From Rotaria socialis (Eukaryota; Rotifera; Eurotatoria; Philodinida; Philodinidae): 64,000 bases of DNA. Location of the stretch: contig CAJNYU010000026.1 of assembly GCA_905331475.1 (NCBI GenBank), positions 124,001 through 188,000 on the forward strand, in the 5' to 3' direction. The position numbers and the translations under genes were made by a program. The notes beneath the pieces were generated by a model, which was given only the letters and a program-made list of their open reading frames with translations, did no database searches and was not told the DNA's origin. This document shows, piece after piece, positions 26,201 through 43,310 of the stretch. Position 1 is the first letter of the stretch. Every line of letters starts with the position of its first letter.

Positions 26201-29200
26201 GAGTTCTACGGGAATGTCGAGAGAATAACAACAACAACAATCTGTTCGAGGAACATGACCATCATTAAAGGCGAAGAAAGAAAAAAGAAAAGATATTGCA
26301 TCATATTCCATTTGGTATACAGTTCTAGTCAGCGATCGTAGCGATGAGTCGAGTGTAAGATAACAATCATATAAAGAAGAAGAAGAAGAAAAAGCTCGAC
26401 AGAGGAACAGAAATGAATATTATCAAATGATGGACAAGAAAAGTTCAAGTAACAAAAATAATAAAAATTGCCTAGAGGATTAGATCGATCGTATTTTTAA
26501 ACAGATAATATTATAGAAAGCTCTTCTTCTGATTATCGGCACCCATTAGTTCATATTTCTTACGTGTCTTGTATCTTTTTCATCTAATCGTGAATTATTC
26601 TTTTGAATTTATGCATGTACTATGTGCTGTTTCTGAACGAATGCAAGGCCACTCATGTGGAGATGTGTGAGCTGAGACGATTTATTGTTCTGGTCATGCA
26701 ATACAAAAAAGAACAAGAGCTTGTTTAATTATAATGAAACAGCATTCGGAATAAGCAAATTCCACTTGAGACCGATCAAGCAATCGACGGCCTGCATATG
26801 AAATTAATCAAATTGAACATTTACTATAGGCCAACCTTGAACCGTCTTATTCTGTTTTCTTTCTTTCTTTCTTTCTCTTTTTCTTTTGCCCCCCAGAGAT
26901 TATTTTAATTTCTTCTAATCATACTATTCCGATGAAATTTTATCCAAGAATGAGTTTGATATTTAACATTATCTTTATCGTCCATCAAATAAATTCATCT
27001 TCTTTTTCTTCTGATTATTTTAAGAAATATCATCTTTTTTTCGCTCAAGCGATTTCTCTAAGGAACTATTTTTACGGCAATGCAACATGTTCAATATGAC
27101 AATCATTTATCATTATTTAACGTTGATTTCGTTAGAACAATCGCCCTCGCCGATTGTTCATCATAAAAACGTCTCCAGATGGTCAACAGTTTCTTTTTTT
27201 GTCTTGTTACTTTCAATTGCGTCATCAATCATCGAGAATCAAGAGAAGAAGAAAAAGAGAAAGACAATTATGACATGAACAACTAATGTTCAATATCAAG
27301 TACTATAAACGAATATAAATAGATCTTGAGAAATCTCAAAAGAGATTCACAAGGACAAAACATAAAATGATTTTATGATGTTTACTGATCAATTATTCAT
27401 CGAGATAAATAACCAAGCACGACTATTTGTTTATTGAGAAAATTTTTTTACTTAGAATTAATGAATATCAATAGAATATTGATGATTGTATTCAAGGGAG
27501 AAAAACGCTTCACTCGCTCGTTCATTCGTTTTTTCTCTCGAATTGATTAATATCATAAAACAAAAAGGATCATAACAAATCCTACTATAAAAGTACTCTT
27601 TCAAATAGGCTTGAAGGCTGTTCTATGGCATATATGCATATTAAAGCTCGAAATTCATCTGTAAACGTCATAAATTCTTAATCGATTCTAACTTGACGAT
27701 CGTTTTTATATGAGTTTGCAGATGAACATATAATAACAGATAAGAAAAAAAAAGTCCGAGTACTATTTTATGATAAATTTTCGATCATTTGAAAGTCAAT
27801 TATTATTTGATATGTAGGATTAACATATAATAATAATTCATATTGTTTCTGCGCATTGATGCAATGCAATGTCATTATTTTATATGTGAATAAATGTTGA
27901 AATTCGCCTAAAATTATCTTCTGCTTGGATTGACATCAATTGGCCATTGTCGAAAAAACTGTTTGTCAGCGATATGTTTATCTTGATATTGATTTAATCG
28001 GCCGTTTTTGAAATGACATGCAAAATCCTTTCCGTACAATTTCAGTAACAGTAAAAAAGATTAGAACGGATGCAAATATATGAGTGACTGCATTGAATTC
28101 GGGACAAGAAAAGAAAACAGTAGAGAACAAATCGAGATTCCTATTGTTAAAAGTTTTTTGCAGTAACTATTATGGAATATTTTGGTCTAATTGAATTATC
28201 AAGAATCTTGTAAAATAAAAAGGTCAAACAAAGAATCTAGTATATTAATCGAGTAACTCGACGATGAACAGAGCTCACTGCAATTACGCCGGAGACAATC
28301 GATTGTTATAAATATACAAAAATGCCAGCAATAACATTGTTAATTATCTTTCATGTCCTATCAAATTCTACTTTATTACGAATCTGACACTGAAGCATTG
28401 TTCGAGACAGATCTCGTAACTAAATCAAACTCATCTAGTATTTCACGGCCAAGGATTTATTTGAGTAAACATTTCTTCTCGAAATCGAAAAAAGAATAAA
28501 ATTTACGATACAAATATTTTATTGACTTCAGTAATATTCGTCCCTGATATCTATCATTTATTACTTGTGTCCATTATTTCTAACATATAATCATCATTTG
28601 AACACAAATAATTAGTGCTTGCGATGATACTCAGTCTCAAGTAACTAATGCAATTGCTTAGCTAGAACTAGACTCAGCGTAAAAGCAATAAAAAGAAAAA
28701 AACCAACTTTAAACATGAAGTCATTCTATTCGAATAATGGCTATTAATTATCTCTCCGCACAACGTCCGTAGGTTTCTTAGCGCGATCTTAAACTAAGCT
28801 AATAATTGAAAGAAGAATTACTTTTTCTCTTCAAACGAGTGAAATTGTATTGCGTCATTTTCTTTTTCAAGTCATTGGTTACTACAACATTGAATCCTGC
28901 CTTATTTATAGTTAATAAATGCAGAACAATGAAAACGAAAGAACTTGCAGGGCGCACGCTTTTACCAGTCCACGCCCACATCTGAAAGATAATTATTCTT
29001 TCATAGTATGAATCAATGAATATGCATATATATGTATTTATCTTTAAATGATTTGTTATGGTTCATTAACTGAAAGTGATAGTACGTTGTACAAGCAATG
29101 GTAATGAAGTGATACAAATTGACTGCTTCTAAAAGCATGCACGTTTTTACTAATTGACGGTCGTTTTAATCATGCATTCTATTTTCAAAGACTAAATCTA

Positions 29201-29974
29201 TTGATAAATGTACTGCATTCACCTGGAGGCAAAAAAATACGTATCGATTTAGCAAAAAAACAGAACATCGTCTAGTAATTGCGAAATAGTCAGTAGAGTG
29301 TATCTGCGGTAGATGACCGACGAGAATGTGAAGATGAGGCTTTTTGCCGAGAATAAATGTAATTTTGACCGTGCTGGTGAAAACGCTTGACTATATATAT
29401 CATGACTTTTTCTCCGTACATACTGTGTCTCTGATTGGCATATAGTGAGTTTTACAAAAATGAACTAGTCTGAAAAAAAAATATAATGGTCTTGATCTTT
29501 ATTATGAACTTTAGAGCGTTTATTATTGCTTTGCCATCGTTTTCTACATATTTTAGAACGATAGAAACGATTTCGGGTCGAAGTAGTTTTTTCGCCAATC
29601 TTGAAGAACTATTCCATAACGGATATCAAAATGAGTATTGTTAACGCCACAAAGGCTACATTTTCTACTGGGTTGGTTCACATAGCTTTTAAAAATAAAA
29701 TTTTTTATAATCTTGGATTAAAGTTGATCAGTAGTTGTCATGATGGTTGAAATACTTTTTGTTGATTACATTTGGTACTAAAATATGAATGTTGAAATCA
29801 TTTGATTGCTGTTCATTTTATCGCGCGTTTTGTTTTCTCTAAAGACAACATCCGGAACAAAAACTTGACTATAATCCAACTGTTTTCAGCTTGTACAACG
29901 AATGAAGTTGATTTTGTTTTCATTATGAATCTATTTCTTTATGAATTAAAAATTTCTTTTTCTGTTTCTTACGC

Positions 29975-31815
29975 TTAAATTACAACATTGCTTATAAACA
30001 TAATTGTCAATAGGACAAACAAACAAGTATTTAATCTGTACAAAGATGCCAACGATTTTGCGACCACAATACCTTTAACACGCTTTTCACATAAATTTTT
30101 TAATGTTGTTTGATTATTATCTTCATTGATTTTGTAGCATGGCAATTGAGATTGTTGCAGTTCATTAGGACTTAAACATTCGTATCCTATTGGACCTGTA
30201 CATACATCTGGTAATTTAAATCTATCGGAACGCTGTTCTAAATACCATTCGAGTGTACAATCACATTGAATTGGATTATTATCAAGATTAATATGTCTTA
30301 TTGAATGAACTAATGGTTGAAAAATAGATTTTTCAAATAAACGTATTAAATTTCCATTTAAATTTAATAATGAAATATTATTTATTTGTTCAAATGCATC
30401 CGTATCTATATTCGATATTAACGATGATGATAAATCGAGCTCGCCGATATGTTCACTGCCTTGAAATGCATATGAATGTATGCGTGATATTTCACCATGA
30501 GATAAATTAAGGAGACGAATCGATGTCATATGCGAAAATGATCCTGAACGTAACGATGTATGAATACCGGTTAATAATATTGTATCACATGTATGAAATC
30601 CAAAAAAAGCAAATGGATCAATTTGTTTTATCGGGCATGTAGGCAATAAACATAAGATTAAACTGCCCACGGATTTAAGACCAAAAAATGCATATGAATG
30701 AATGACCTATTGTAATAAAAGCAAACAACATTCTATTGAACCTGCCATGTAGATTAGAGGATAGAATCGTTTTGATGAAGAGCACCTATGCGGGGAACTG
30801 AACAAATCAGATCAAGGCATGCTCGATATCAATTCTATTCGGCTATGAAATGATAAGCAGAAAAAAAGTAACACTAGTAGAATTGTTTAATACTCGCGCA
30901 ATGCTCTTTCGTAAATTTATATCTTCTATTAGCGTATGTACGCGAATGAGAGAAAGTTGATGACTGACGTTCTCAAATTCTTCTGTATTGACAATTGACA
31001 TTGCACACTCGCATAGTATTATTTGAGAACAAAATCATTTCGTATTAACGGATGTTTGCTGATCACTTGTCTCTTGGTTTTACGGAATAGAGTATTAACT
31101 AAGATCTTCCGTTTCTTTGAGAATTTGTTTTTTTTTCGTCTATATTTAGACTTACTTCTAATGGATTGTTACTAAGATCTAATATATCAACGAAATGTGT
31201 GTAGCGAAATGCTTCGGCATTAATAACACGTATTGAATTCGATGCAAGTGATATACGATGTACATATTCAATGTCACTAAATGAATATGCTTGTAATTCA
31301 GTTAGATTTCCATTGGCTTCAATACGAATTTCATTTAAATAAGGAAGATGACGAAATGCATGTGGCTGAATTTTAACAAGTCCAGTACTAATTATCGAAA
31401 GATAACGAAGATTTTGAAGACCCTAAAAAAACTTTTCATATGAAATCGAAAGTAACACGTGGAATTTTACGTGAAAATCATCTGTTTTAATCAATGTGAT
31501 TGATGGTGTATGCACAAGATCAAAACGAATTATCGATTGTGTAAACGCCGTCAGATTATGATTTGTCGAATACCAAGAACGTGGCAAATGAGATATTGTT
31601 GTTGAATAACTGCAATCGATTGTATTCGAATGAACACAAGTGCAATCACTCAATGCTTTGAACAAATGTGGACAGTTGCTGTTTTGATTGCGATGATCAG
31701 ATTCCAAATGTACAAAGTGAATACAAGTTAGTAGAACAAAGAAAAATATGTAATGTTGCCTAAAAAAAAGAATTATTTAAATTGTAGTAGATCTCTTTCC
31801 AGAAACTTACGTCAT
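29975..31815 (-). CDS. Secreted or membrane-anchored leucine-rich-repeat protein 2
   Basis: Four exons on the minus strand: 31815-31811 (only ATGAC), 31759-31471, 31422-31156 and 30706-29975, about 430 residues. Joining the 5-nt first exon gives MTQHYIFFFVLLTCIHFVHL, a good signal peptide, which supports this start. Then comes a Cys-rich cap ('CPHLFKALSDCTCVHSNTI'), LRRs such as 'LQNLRYLSIISTGLVKI', 'FVDILDLSNNPLEVIHSYAF' and 'HIGELDLSSSLISNIDTDAF', and a classical LRRCT with 'NPIQCDCTLEWYLEQ' and later paired Cys. The C-terminal hydrophobic tail (LFVLLTIMFISNVVI, no basic tail) suggests a GPI anchor or tail-only membrane segment. Architecture matches the LRR gene at 18.8-20.3 kb on the same strand, but that one is intronless within the coding region. 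Confidence 0.82.
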
Positions 31816-33972
31816 CAATCATGTGTACACATATGTGCTCGAACAGCAGAATATATAATCTGAATAGGAAATATATAGAATCAATATACTCTATCGTACA
31901 AATGGTGTCATAAACAATAAGAAACAAGTAACTTGATGATTATATTGTGGACAATAGGAATGTAGAAAAGGTTACTTATGTTATAATCTCGTAACGTACA
32001 TATGTGCATATATTTCCTCATTGTAGTAGTGTCTTGAGAGGTTTTTGTTTTTATACTGATCAAAATAATCTTCAATGGCTTAAGTGGTTGTGGATTTAAG
32101 TGTCTATGCTTATGATCCCTATCAGATCGAAATCGAAAGCAGCCTAAGATAGAGTCAAAGACATTACGTGCATTGGAAAAGAACGGATTGCATCGAGTAT
32201 ATCATCAATCTTTTCCATATCGTAGACAGCAAAAAAAAGAAAAAGAAAAAAGATCGAAGTAAAATAAAAAATAGAAAGCTTTGATCACTAAGATTGTGTC
32301 CGTTTATCAAGGATAAACATTTTTTGTTTTACATTAAAATAAAATAAGAAAACCTTGTACGTACATGCGCAATTTGAGTCGCTAAATGTTCCTCCGTTGG
32401 CCAGTTAGTGTACAGAAATTTTCTCTTTTTTTTTGTCAGTACTATATGAGAATAGGAATCATAAAAAACAATTCTACTGGGTATATTATTCTTTATCTCC
32501 GATGAAATCGAAGATTTTTCTCTCTCTCTCCCTCTCTCTTGATGTGGTCTTATTCATTTTCGCACTTGTCTAGAAGTGCAATGGAACAACTGACTGATGA
32601 GATAATGGGAACTTATTGAGCGCGTTTGGTCAAATGATGCGTTATCATTTCCTGCTCGTTGGGATCTGTTTGAATGAAAAAAACGAAGAGGACATTGGCT
32701 AGTCCAATGTATATTCTCAGCTAAATTAGATTTTGCTTCTTCCAGTTAGCTTTTCATCGTCTGGTGAGTTATTTCCCAAAGCTGATTGTATTAGTAAGCA
32801 AGACGCAAATGAGAACAAGAAATAAGAAAGAGAAAAATTCCATTGCAAGAAACTCAATTCGATTAACTCGTTCCGCCTCCGTTTGCTGGACATATGTGTC
32901 AATCAAATGTAAATAAGAGCGGACACATACAGAACAAGAAAAAAGAGACAATTTAAAGATAGCTCTTGATTGCATCATAACAAACCGGAAAGGAGAAGAA
33001 AAAAAAATTCAATTGCAAATGTATCAAACTACAATTTGGATCGGACTACTGACGACGATAGGAAAAGAAAAAGGAACAGGAAAATATTTCTTTTTTTTTT
33101 CGTAATTTATTGTAAGAAAAAGAAAGTCGTTGATGATTGATTAGCCAATCATCCGATTATATTAAAGACAAACTTGTCAATCCTATGTTAATCCGATTTT
33201 CGAAACCGACTTGCTTTTCATATAGTTTGAACCAATGAGAAAAAAAATCATTTTTGCATTTACGAACAAAATGAATTATAAATGATTGTTAAAGTGAATG
33301 ATTGAATTAATCATGAAATCTTGTCTTTAAATTAATTTAAATAAAAATATGTCAATATGATAGACAGAACATTTTCCCGACAGCATATGCGTTTTAGTTG
33401 GCCATGACAAACTCGTTTATTTCTCGGATTGAAATCATCAATATTTAATAGAGATTTCATTTTTCAGTTATATTAATAACGTTGACATACGATCGATAAA
33501 TTTTTATAGAGCATAGAGGAAAATGTAAAACAAATATTAATATTCAAGGTGAAATAAGACATTTCCTATTTATAGAAGTGTAGAAAAATAAAACGCTTGC
33601 ATGTTTCTAATCGATCATTAGTTTAAATAAATGATCTATAATTCTTCTTAAACTCAAGATCATATATCAAAAAGAATCCAAAATCTTTCTAAAACCAAGA
33701 AAATGTAGTCAATCCTACGGAGTTTATTATATCTATTGAACATACACACACACACACATACAAAAAGAACAGAAGATGATTGTTAAGCAGAGCCATCTGT
33801 TACAAGACAAGTCTGGTCTCTTTTCATTTGTTAACTCTGACAAGTAATTGGATGTATTCTCTATGTATGTGTCTTGTCTACTACTCTCCGGACATACATT
33901 TTCAGTTGGCTACAAACGATACCGACTTGCTCTTTTTTTTTACCAATTTACAAAACAAGAAATCAATTTTAG
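31816..33972. other. Divergent intergenic region between LRR2 and ARPC1
   Basis: No recognisable coding exon. It contains CT-rich and A-rich tracts (for example 32518-32539). At 33961-33972 'aatcaattttag' directly precedes the ARPC1 ATG. Confidence 0.5.
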
Positions 33973-36408
33973 ATGACTGAAATACATTCGTTTGGCAATT
34001 TGCCTGTCATTGCACATTCATGGAATAAAGATCGAACACGTAGGTTTTCTTCTTCGAAACAAATTTTGTTATTGAGAAACACACGAAAGATATAAGCAAT
34101 AGAAATATTATTTTTCCATTAAAATAGAAATTGCTTTGTCATTGGGAAAAAATGATCTACGCATCTATCAAAAAGTAGCTGGTAAATGGAAATTAATTCA
34201 TACATTATGCGAGCATTTATCACGAGTATTAGCAATTGATTGGGCACCGAAAACAAATCAAATTGTTTCAGCTAGCGCTGTAAATATAAAATGAAAAATA
34301 AAACATTTTCTTGTCGATTCTGTTGTTTTTCTATTAATAGGACTATAATGCATATGTTTGGACATTGGAAAATGATGTTTGGAAGCCACAAATGGTAGAA
34401 TTACAACGAACAAATCGAGCTGTCTGCTGTGCTAAATGGTCACCTGAAGGTTCGAATGAAAGAAAAAATAGAAGAAGAAAATTCATCATTTCTTGTTGAT
34501 TTTTCTCGATTAGAAAATAAATTTGTTATTGGTGCAAGTGATAAAAATGTTGCTGTATGTTATTATGAAAAAGAACAACGATTTTGGGCAGCTGAAATGA
34601 TTAAGAAAAGACCAAAATCAACTGTAACTGCTGTTGCTTGGCATCCAAATAATCAATTGATTGCTGTTGGTAGTTGTGATTATCGATGCCGGTTCGGAAA
34701 TTCTATTTTTTTATTAAATTTGAAAAAATAATCTGGTTTTTATTCTATAGACTTTATTCAGCTTTTGTTAGAGTTGTTGATGGTCAACCACAAACATCAA
34801 ATTGGGGTACAATTAAAAATACAGGAGAACTTCTGTATGAATTTCAATCAGGTTTATTTAAAAGGAAATTTCTCGCGGTATTTCATTAAATAAATATAAT
34901 TAAATTTAGAATCAGGCTGGCTTCATGATGTGGCCTTTTCGCCATTAGGTGACAATCTGGCATGGGTATCACATAATTCAATTATATTTGCTGTTTCAGC
35001 AGCTGATCCATCGCAGTAAGTTTGAATATTTATCGAAACGAAAATTTGAACTAGGTAATTTTCTTTGATTTAGAATTACGATGGAAGCAACAAATTATTT
35101 ACCATTTCGTTGTATTCTTTTTATGAATGAATCAGCATTACTTGTTGGGGTATGTGTCGATAAGTCAAGAAAGTTACTTATTTTTTAATTTAAATTTTCA
35201 AGGGACATGAATTTTCTCCATTACTGTATAATTATGATCAGAAGCAAGGCAAAATTGAATTTATCGAAAAACTTGATCGACAAGAAACAGCAACTGGTCG
35301 ACAATCTGTTGGGTTAGAATAGAATTTTTTTTCTTATTTAAATACTTTTACGAATATTCTCTTTTCTTTTTCTTATCGCGATTGATATAGTCAAGAAGAT
35401 ATGGATTTTTTTACACCATATCAAGCATCGTATGAAAAAGAATGAGTTTGCAGTGTTGAAAACAGCATGATTTGAAGTGCACTTTTTTAGTTCGAAAATT
35501 TTGGAAAATAGTTTATAAATAGATTAATTCTATTCTTAATGAGTCGTATATTCATTGTTTAGGATTGAGGTTTTAGGTGTTCTCTAGCTCGTTACTACGA
35601 TATTGCTTACAGGATGATGCAAAATAATGTTCTCGCCTCCCACATTGAAAAAGAAAGAATGCAATGTATACTAATTACGAAATATTATCAAAAGAATAAT
35701 TACGAAATACGTCATTTTGATGTTTTACAGTGTACAGCTTCTAATTTTCCGCAATTTAATTCTACATTAAAACGCTTTATAGAGAATTGAACGGTTCATT
35801 CTTTCTCGAACGCCCAATATTATTTAACCTTTCAATTCATTTGTATTTACATTATTTGAATCAGCCATTGTAATCGTCTGATATTTTCAATAAGATAAAC
35901 CTTATTTTGAATATTCCTACTGGATTCACATATGAATTAATCTGATTAGAACAGTATACAAGATTATCATCTATGACATTTAAAGCATGACATTCTATTC
36001 ATGCAATTTGTTTTTTGTCATGTTTTTCTCTGGAGTCTTGCTTGTATTAAAATTGAGTTGTCAATTTCTGATGATTGATTCACGTCTTTGTCTTTTTTTC
36101 TCTATTTTATATAGGCGTCGGTTTGATCAACCAGTTATACAAACGCAAACGCCTGAGCCTGTTTCAACGCACCAGAGCATGATAACGTAAGCCTAACCTA
36201 GGAAATGCTTCCCTGCTCAGTACAATCATTTTCTTTTTTTGCAGTCAACTTGTTCCCTACCAAAAAGAGAATGGCAATCTAGTAAAAATAAGTTCTGCAG
36301 ATTTATTCGGCCAAATAGTTATATGGAATTTGAGCGACAAGGTGAATAGAACTATCTTACATTATTTATTTAGTTATGTTCTCTTTTATATAGAAAATGA
36401 AGCAATGA
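33973..36408 (+). CDS. ARPC1: Arp2/3 complex subunit 1 (WD40 protein ARPC1)
   Basis: Twelve exons: 33973-34039, 34128-34279, 34341-34449, 34514-34691, 34751-34851, 34910-35015, 35074-35149, 35203-35312, 35391-35429, 36115-36186, 36245-36341 and 36394-36408. This gives 373 residues, close to human ARPC1A/B at about 370. WD40 signatures are '[20 protein letters not shown]', '[10 protein letters not shown]', '[20 protein letters not shown]', '[18 protein letters not shown]' and '[20 protein letters not shown]'. The last blade ('[11 protein letters not shown]') lies beyond a 685-nt intron, so it is easily missed. ARPC1 is the seven-bladed propeller subunit of the complex that nucleates branched actin. 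The 39-nt exon 9 is frame-neutral and, if its donor is skipped, runs into TGA at 35445. CLP1 follows on the same strand. Confidence 0.95.
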
Positions 36409-36654
36409 TGAATGATCATTTCGCAAATCTATTTTTATTCTTCGCCTGATATAGTGTGCATTTTGGAATTCTATCGATTGTGCAATCGTGCTTGTGTATT
36501 TTTTTTATTCATTTACCATTTTATTCTTTCTGTAATTGTTCAGGTTTTTTAAGAAAAATTTGTTATACTCCGTTTGATTTTTTATTTATCTTATTAAAGT
36601 AATTTATCGATTAAAAACACAAAGATTTCTATTGCTCGTTCTTTTTTCAGAATA
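36409..36654 (+). promoter_or_regulatory. ARPC1-CLP1 intercistronic spacer with strong acceptor
   Basis: The spacer is T-rich and ends in 'ttctttttt'-type pyrimidines closed by cag at 36650, 4 nt before the CLP1 start codon. AATAAA-type signals are weak. It fits a trans-splice acceptor or the end of a 5'UTR intron. Confidence 0.45.
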
Positions 36655-38800
36655 ATGACCACGGTAAATAGAACAAGCGTTTTGTCTGTTACATTAGACG
36701 AATTTTTATATTGATCTATAGAAAGAAATAGTTATTGAAGCCGGCCAAGAACTGCGTGGTGATGTAGATGAGACATTGACACTTGAAGTGAGTAAATGAA
36801 TGTGTTTTTTTGTTTGTTTATTTTCTTAAATCACGTTTCTCATTCATAGTTACGTTCAGGTAAAGCCGAAATATTCGGTACTGAACTAGCTATTGGTCAT
36901 AAATATCAATTTACTTCTGGAATGAAATTTTCCATATTTACCTATTGGGGTTGTACAGTAAATGTAGGTTGAAATTATTTGAATTCTATCCAAATAATAG
37001 AATACTATCTAGATTGTTTCATCACACGATGATTACTATGTTGCACGAGATGAAAATCCTATGCATATCTATTTAAATGTACATGGCATGTTGGAACAAT
37101 TAAGACAAAAAGCTGACGCAGAAAAAACTCGTGGACCTCGTGTAAGAAACAAATTCGATTGAAAAAAGTTTGCAATTTTATTTTTTTCTTCGAATAGATA
37201 ATGGTAGCCGGTTTACCTGATGTAGGTAAAAGTACATTATGTCGAATGCTTGTGAATTGGGCAGCTCGACTAGGCCGAACGCCTATATTAGTTGATCTCG
37301 ATGTTGGACAAAATCAAATATCCATTCCAGGAACCATTGGTAAAAATTAATTTCAGAGTAATCTCATTTTACTTTTCTTTTTTGTTTCTATAGCGGCTAT
37401 GGTTGTTCGTCGACCAGCGTCTGTTGATGAAGGCTTCCGAATTGATATGCCACTTGTTTTTCATTATGGTTATAAAACACCCGGTGAAAATATTGGTTTA
37501 TATAATGAAATAGTCTCGTCGATGGCAATGTATGTTAATATTCGCTCTGAAAACGTCGAAAAATGTAAGAAAAAAGTTTTTTAAAATTACAATCACAGTC
37601 GAAATCTACTAACTATGTAACTCATGGTAGTTCTATCTTGAAATGAGAGCATCGCGTCTTGTTGTTGGAAAGAGAAAAACGAGATTCTCTTGGATTTTTT
37701 TTTGTTATATAATTCAAATTATTAGAACGAATGTTGCTTGACTATGTTAACAGAAGCCAAACGTCATCGAATACGTTTCCATAGTAACCACAGATGTGAA
37801 TCAATCATGTTCATACTCCTACCACTCGTTGCGTTGTAAACAAACATGAAAAGATTGTATAAAGAATTGAATTCTTTGAAATTTTACTATGAAGAGGAAG
37901 AGCAAAGATTTACGATGCTAATAGTAAAGTAATGTTTTTAAAAGAATCTTTATTTTAGCTCTCATCAGCGGTGTTGTTGTTAATACTTGTGGTTATATTC
38001 GTCAGGAAGGTTATGAATCTTTTAAGCATGTTGCTAAAGCATTCGATGGTAAATTCATTTCATCTGAAGAAAAATTTCCTATTAAAAAATCTTCTTATAG
38101 TTGACATCATTATCGTTCTCGATAGTGAATGGTTAGCAACGAAATTAATATCAGATTTGCCATCAGTGAAAGTCATCACATTACCGAAATCAGGCGGAGT
38201 AAATCAATTATTGAACAGAAAAACAGCAATCTCTACAATTTTCTTCTTATTAGGTTGTACCAAAAGATGCAGCTAAAGATAAATTTCGTGAAAATAAAAT
38301 TCGAGAATATTTCTATGGGCCAAGAAATAATATTTGTCCACATGTGTTCACAATAGATTTTAATGATGTGAAAGTGTACAAAATCGGTGCACCACAAATA
38401 CCTGATTCCTGTTTACCAGCTGGCATGATCTTAAAAAATCCATACAATAAAATTATGCCGATTGCTCCAAGTAACGAACAAAAACAAAATCTATCATGAG
38501 AAAAATCTTAATATTGTTCGTTTTTTTTCCATAAAGGTCCCACATTGGTGCATCACGTTTTGGCAGTGAGTAGTTCAAGTGATCCTGAACAATTATTAGC
38601 AAAGAATCTACTAGGCTTTGTTGTTGTGTAAGTTTTCTGACGAAAATAGTTATAGAAATTTGATTATGGCTTCTCTCATTCTCTCTATTAGACAACATGT
38701 CGATCCAGATAAACGTTCATTGACACTTCTTTCACCACAACCTAATGTGAAAAATAGACTTCTCATTATGTCCGATGTACTATTTGTTGATTTGAAATGA
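36655..38800 (+). CDS. CLP1: Polyribonucleotide 5'-hydroxyl-kinase CLP1
   Basis: Exon 1 is 9 nt (36655-36663); exons follow at 36722-36787, 36850-36963 and onward to the stop at 38800. The protein has the N-terminal beta domain ('[20 protein letters not shown]', 'SIFTYWGC'). The kinase domain carries the Walker A motif 'GLPDVGKST', '[18 protein letters not shown]', and '[20 protein letters not shown]'. The C-terminal domain has '[19 protein letters not shown]', '[16 protein letters not shown]', and the end '[13 protein letters not shown]'. All align in order with human CLP1 from memory. CLP1 phosphorylates RNA 5'-OH ends and works in tRNA splicing with the TSEN complex and in mRNA 3' cleavage (CFII). 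Key Walker A residues G, K, S and T are intact. One intron (about 37565-37958) is long; the rest are about 50-60 nt. The N-terminus is a little shorter than in human. Confidence 0.95.
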
Positions 38801-39595
38801 TATCTTTATGTGTATAAAGCAATAAAAAACAAAAAAGATTGATGATGACTCTACTTAACTTTATTCAAGAGCTTAAGAAATAAAATTACTTTTTTTTTGT
38901 CTGTTACAGATTTAAAAAGTATCAACGACATTTGCTTACTCTTATCTCGATCTTCTATTTCTAATGCATTTTGCGTGCGTGTTGGCTATTAAATAGAAAA
39001 CTATGTCTATTTGATCTACGCAGAGAATCATATTATCATCATGCATTCTATTGGCTCTATTCACGCTACTTACTCGAAAGAAAGAGAAGAAAAGAAAAAT
39101 CATGGTCGTCGTCGATCGCTCCTATGATTTGCTTGAACGTGGACATAAAATCGAGCACAGACTCGCGGAGTAACAACAAGGCTAATAAATAGTTTTCAAG
39201 TGCGTAGTTTCTACAAAAGAACGTGCTGTTACGGTTTGTAATTATGTTTGTTAAATAATTTATTCTATGCTACGATTTATTAAAAAAAAAAGAAGACGGT
39301 CCACATCTGACACTCATGCATTTTAATTTCCCTCTACATAAATATATTCGTCGATATTGTTTTTCTCTCTTTAGATGATATAATTTTTACTCTTGACAAC
39401 TCTCGACCATTATTTGAGAGAAAAATATTTCAACGTAATTTTTTATTTTTGTACATAAAATAAAGCATACAACTGGACTCTGCAAAATTAATTGATTTTA
39501 CTTCCTCTTCGAGTGTTTCTAGCTCGCTAGAGGATCATGAATTCCCATCCGTATCCAATCAAACAAAAAACGATGGAACGAATTTAAAAGGCATT
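38801..39595. other. Intergenic between CLP1 and the SPCA pump
   Basis: An AATAAA near 38820 serves CLP1. The pump's frame is open upstream to an in-frame TAA near 39460 without another ATG, so part of this may be 5'UTR or a missed first coding exon. 'gtttctag' and 'cgctag' acceptor-like sites lie at about 39520-39532. Confidence 0.4.

Positions 39596-43310
<3,715 letters not shown>

Larger units (their letters stand above)
20313..29974. other. 9.7 kb gene-poor, microsatellite-rich stretch
   Basis: I find no exon-like segment that resembles a protein family on either strand. Open frames of 60-107 codons are low-complexity and overlap simple repeats. The region holds AT, CT/GA, ATTC, GAAC, GAAGAA and TTTC microsatellites, for example 20336-20369, 22849-22876, 23252-23283, 23358-23380, 24161-24183, 25010-25027 and 26850-26882. 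It could hold distal regulatory DNA, long UTR exons, or unrecognised non-coding RNA genes. Confidence 0.5.

Noticed and set aside
35391..35445. Treating TGA at 35445 as the normal end of ARPC1
   Set aside because: The last WD blade and C-terminus are clearly encoded at 36115-36408 in matching phase, and the joined length fits the family.
39481..39595. Extending the SPCA pump N-terminus through the open frame upstream
   Set aside because: No in-frame ATG before 39596 after the upstream stop, and the extra Ser-rich residues have no counterpart in the family.
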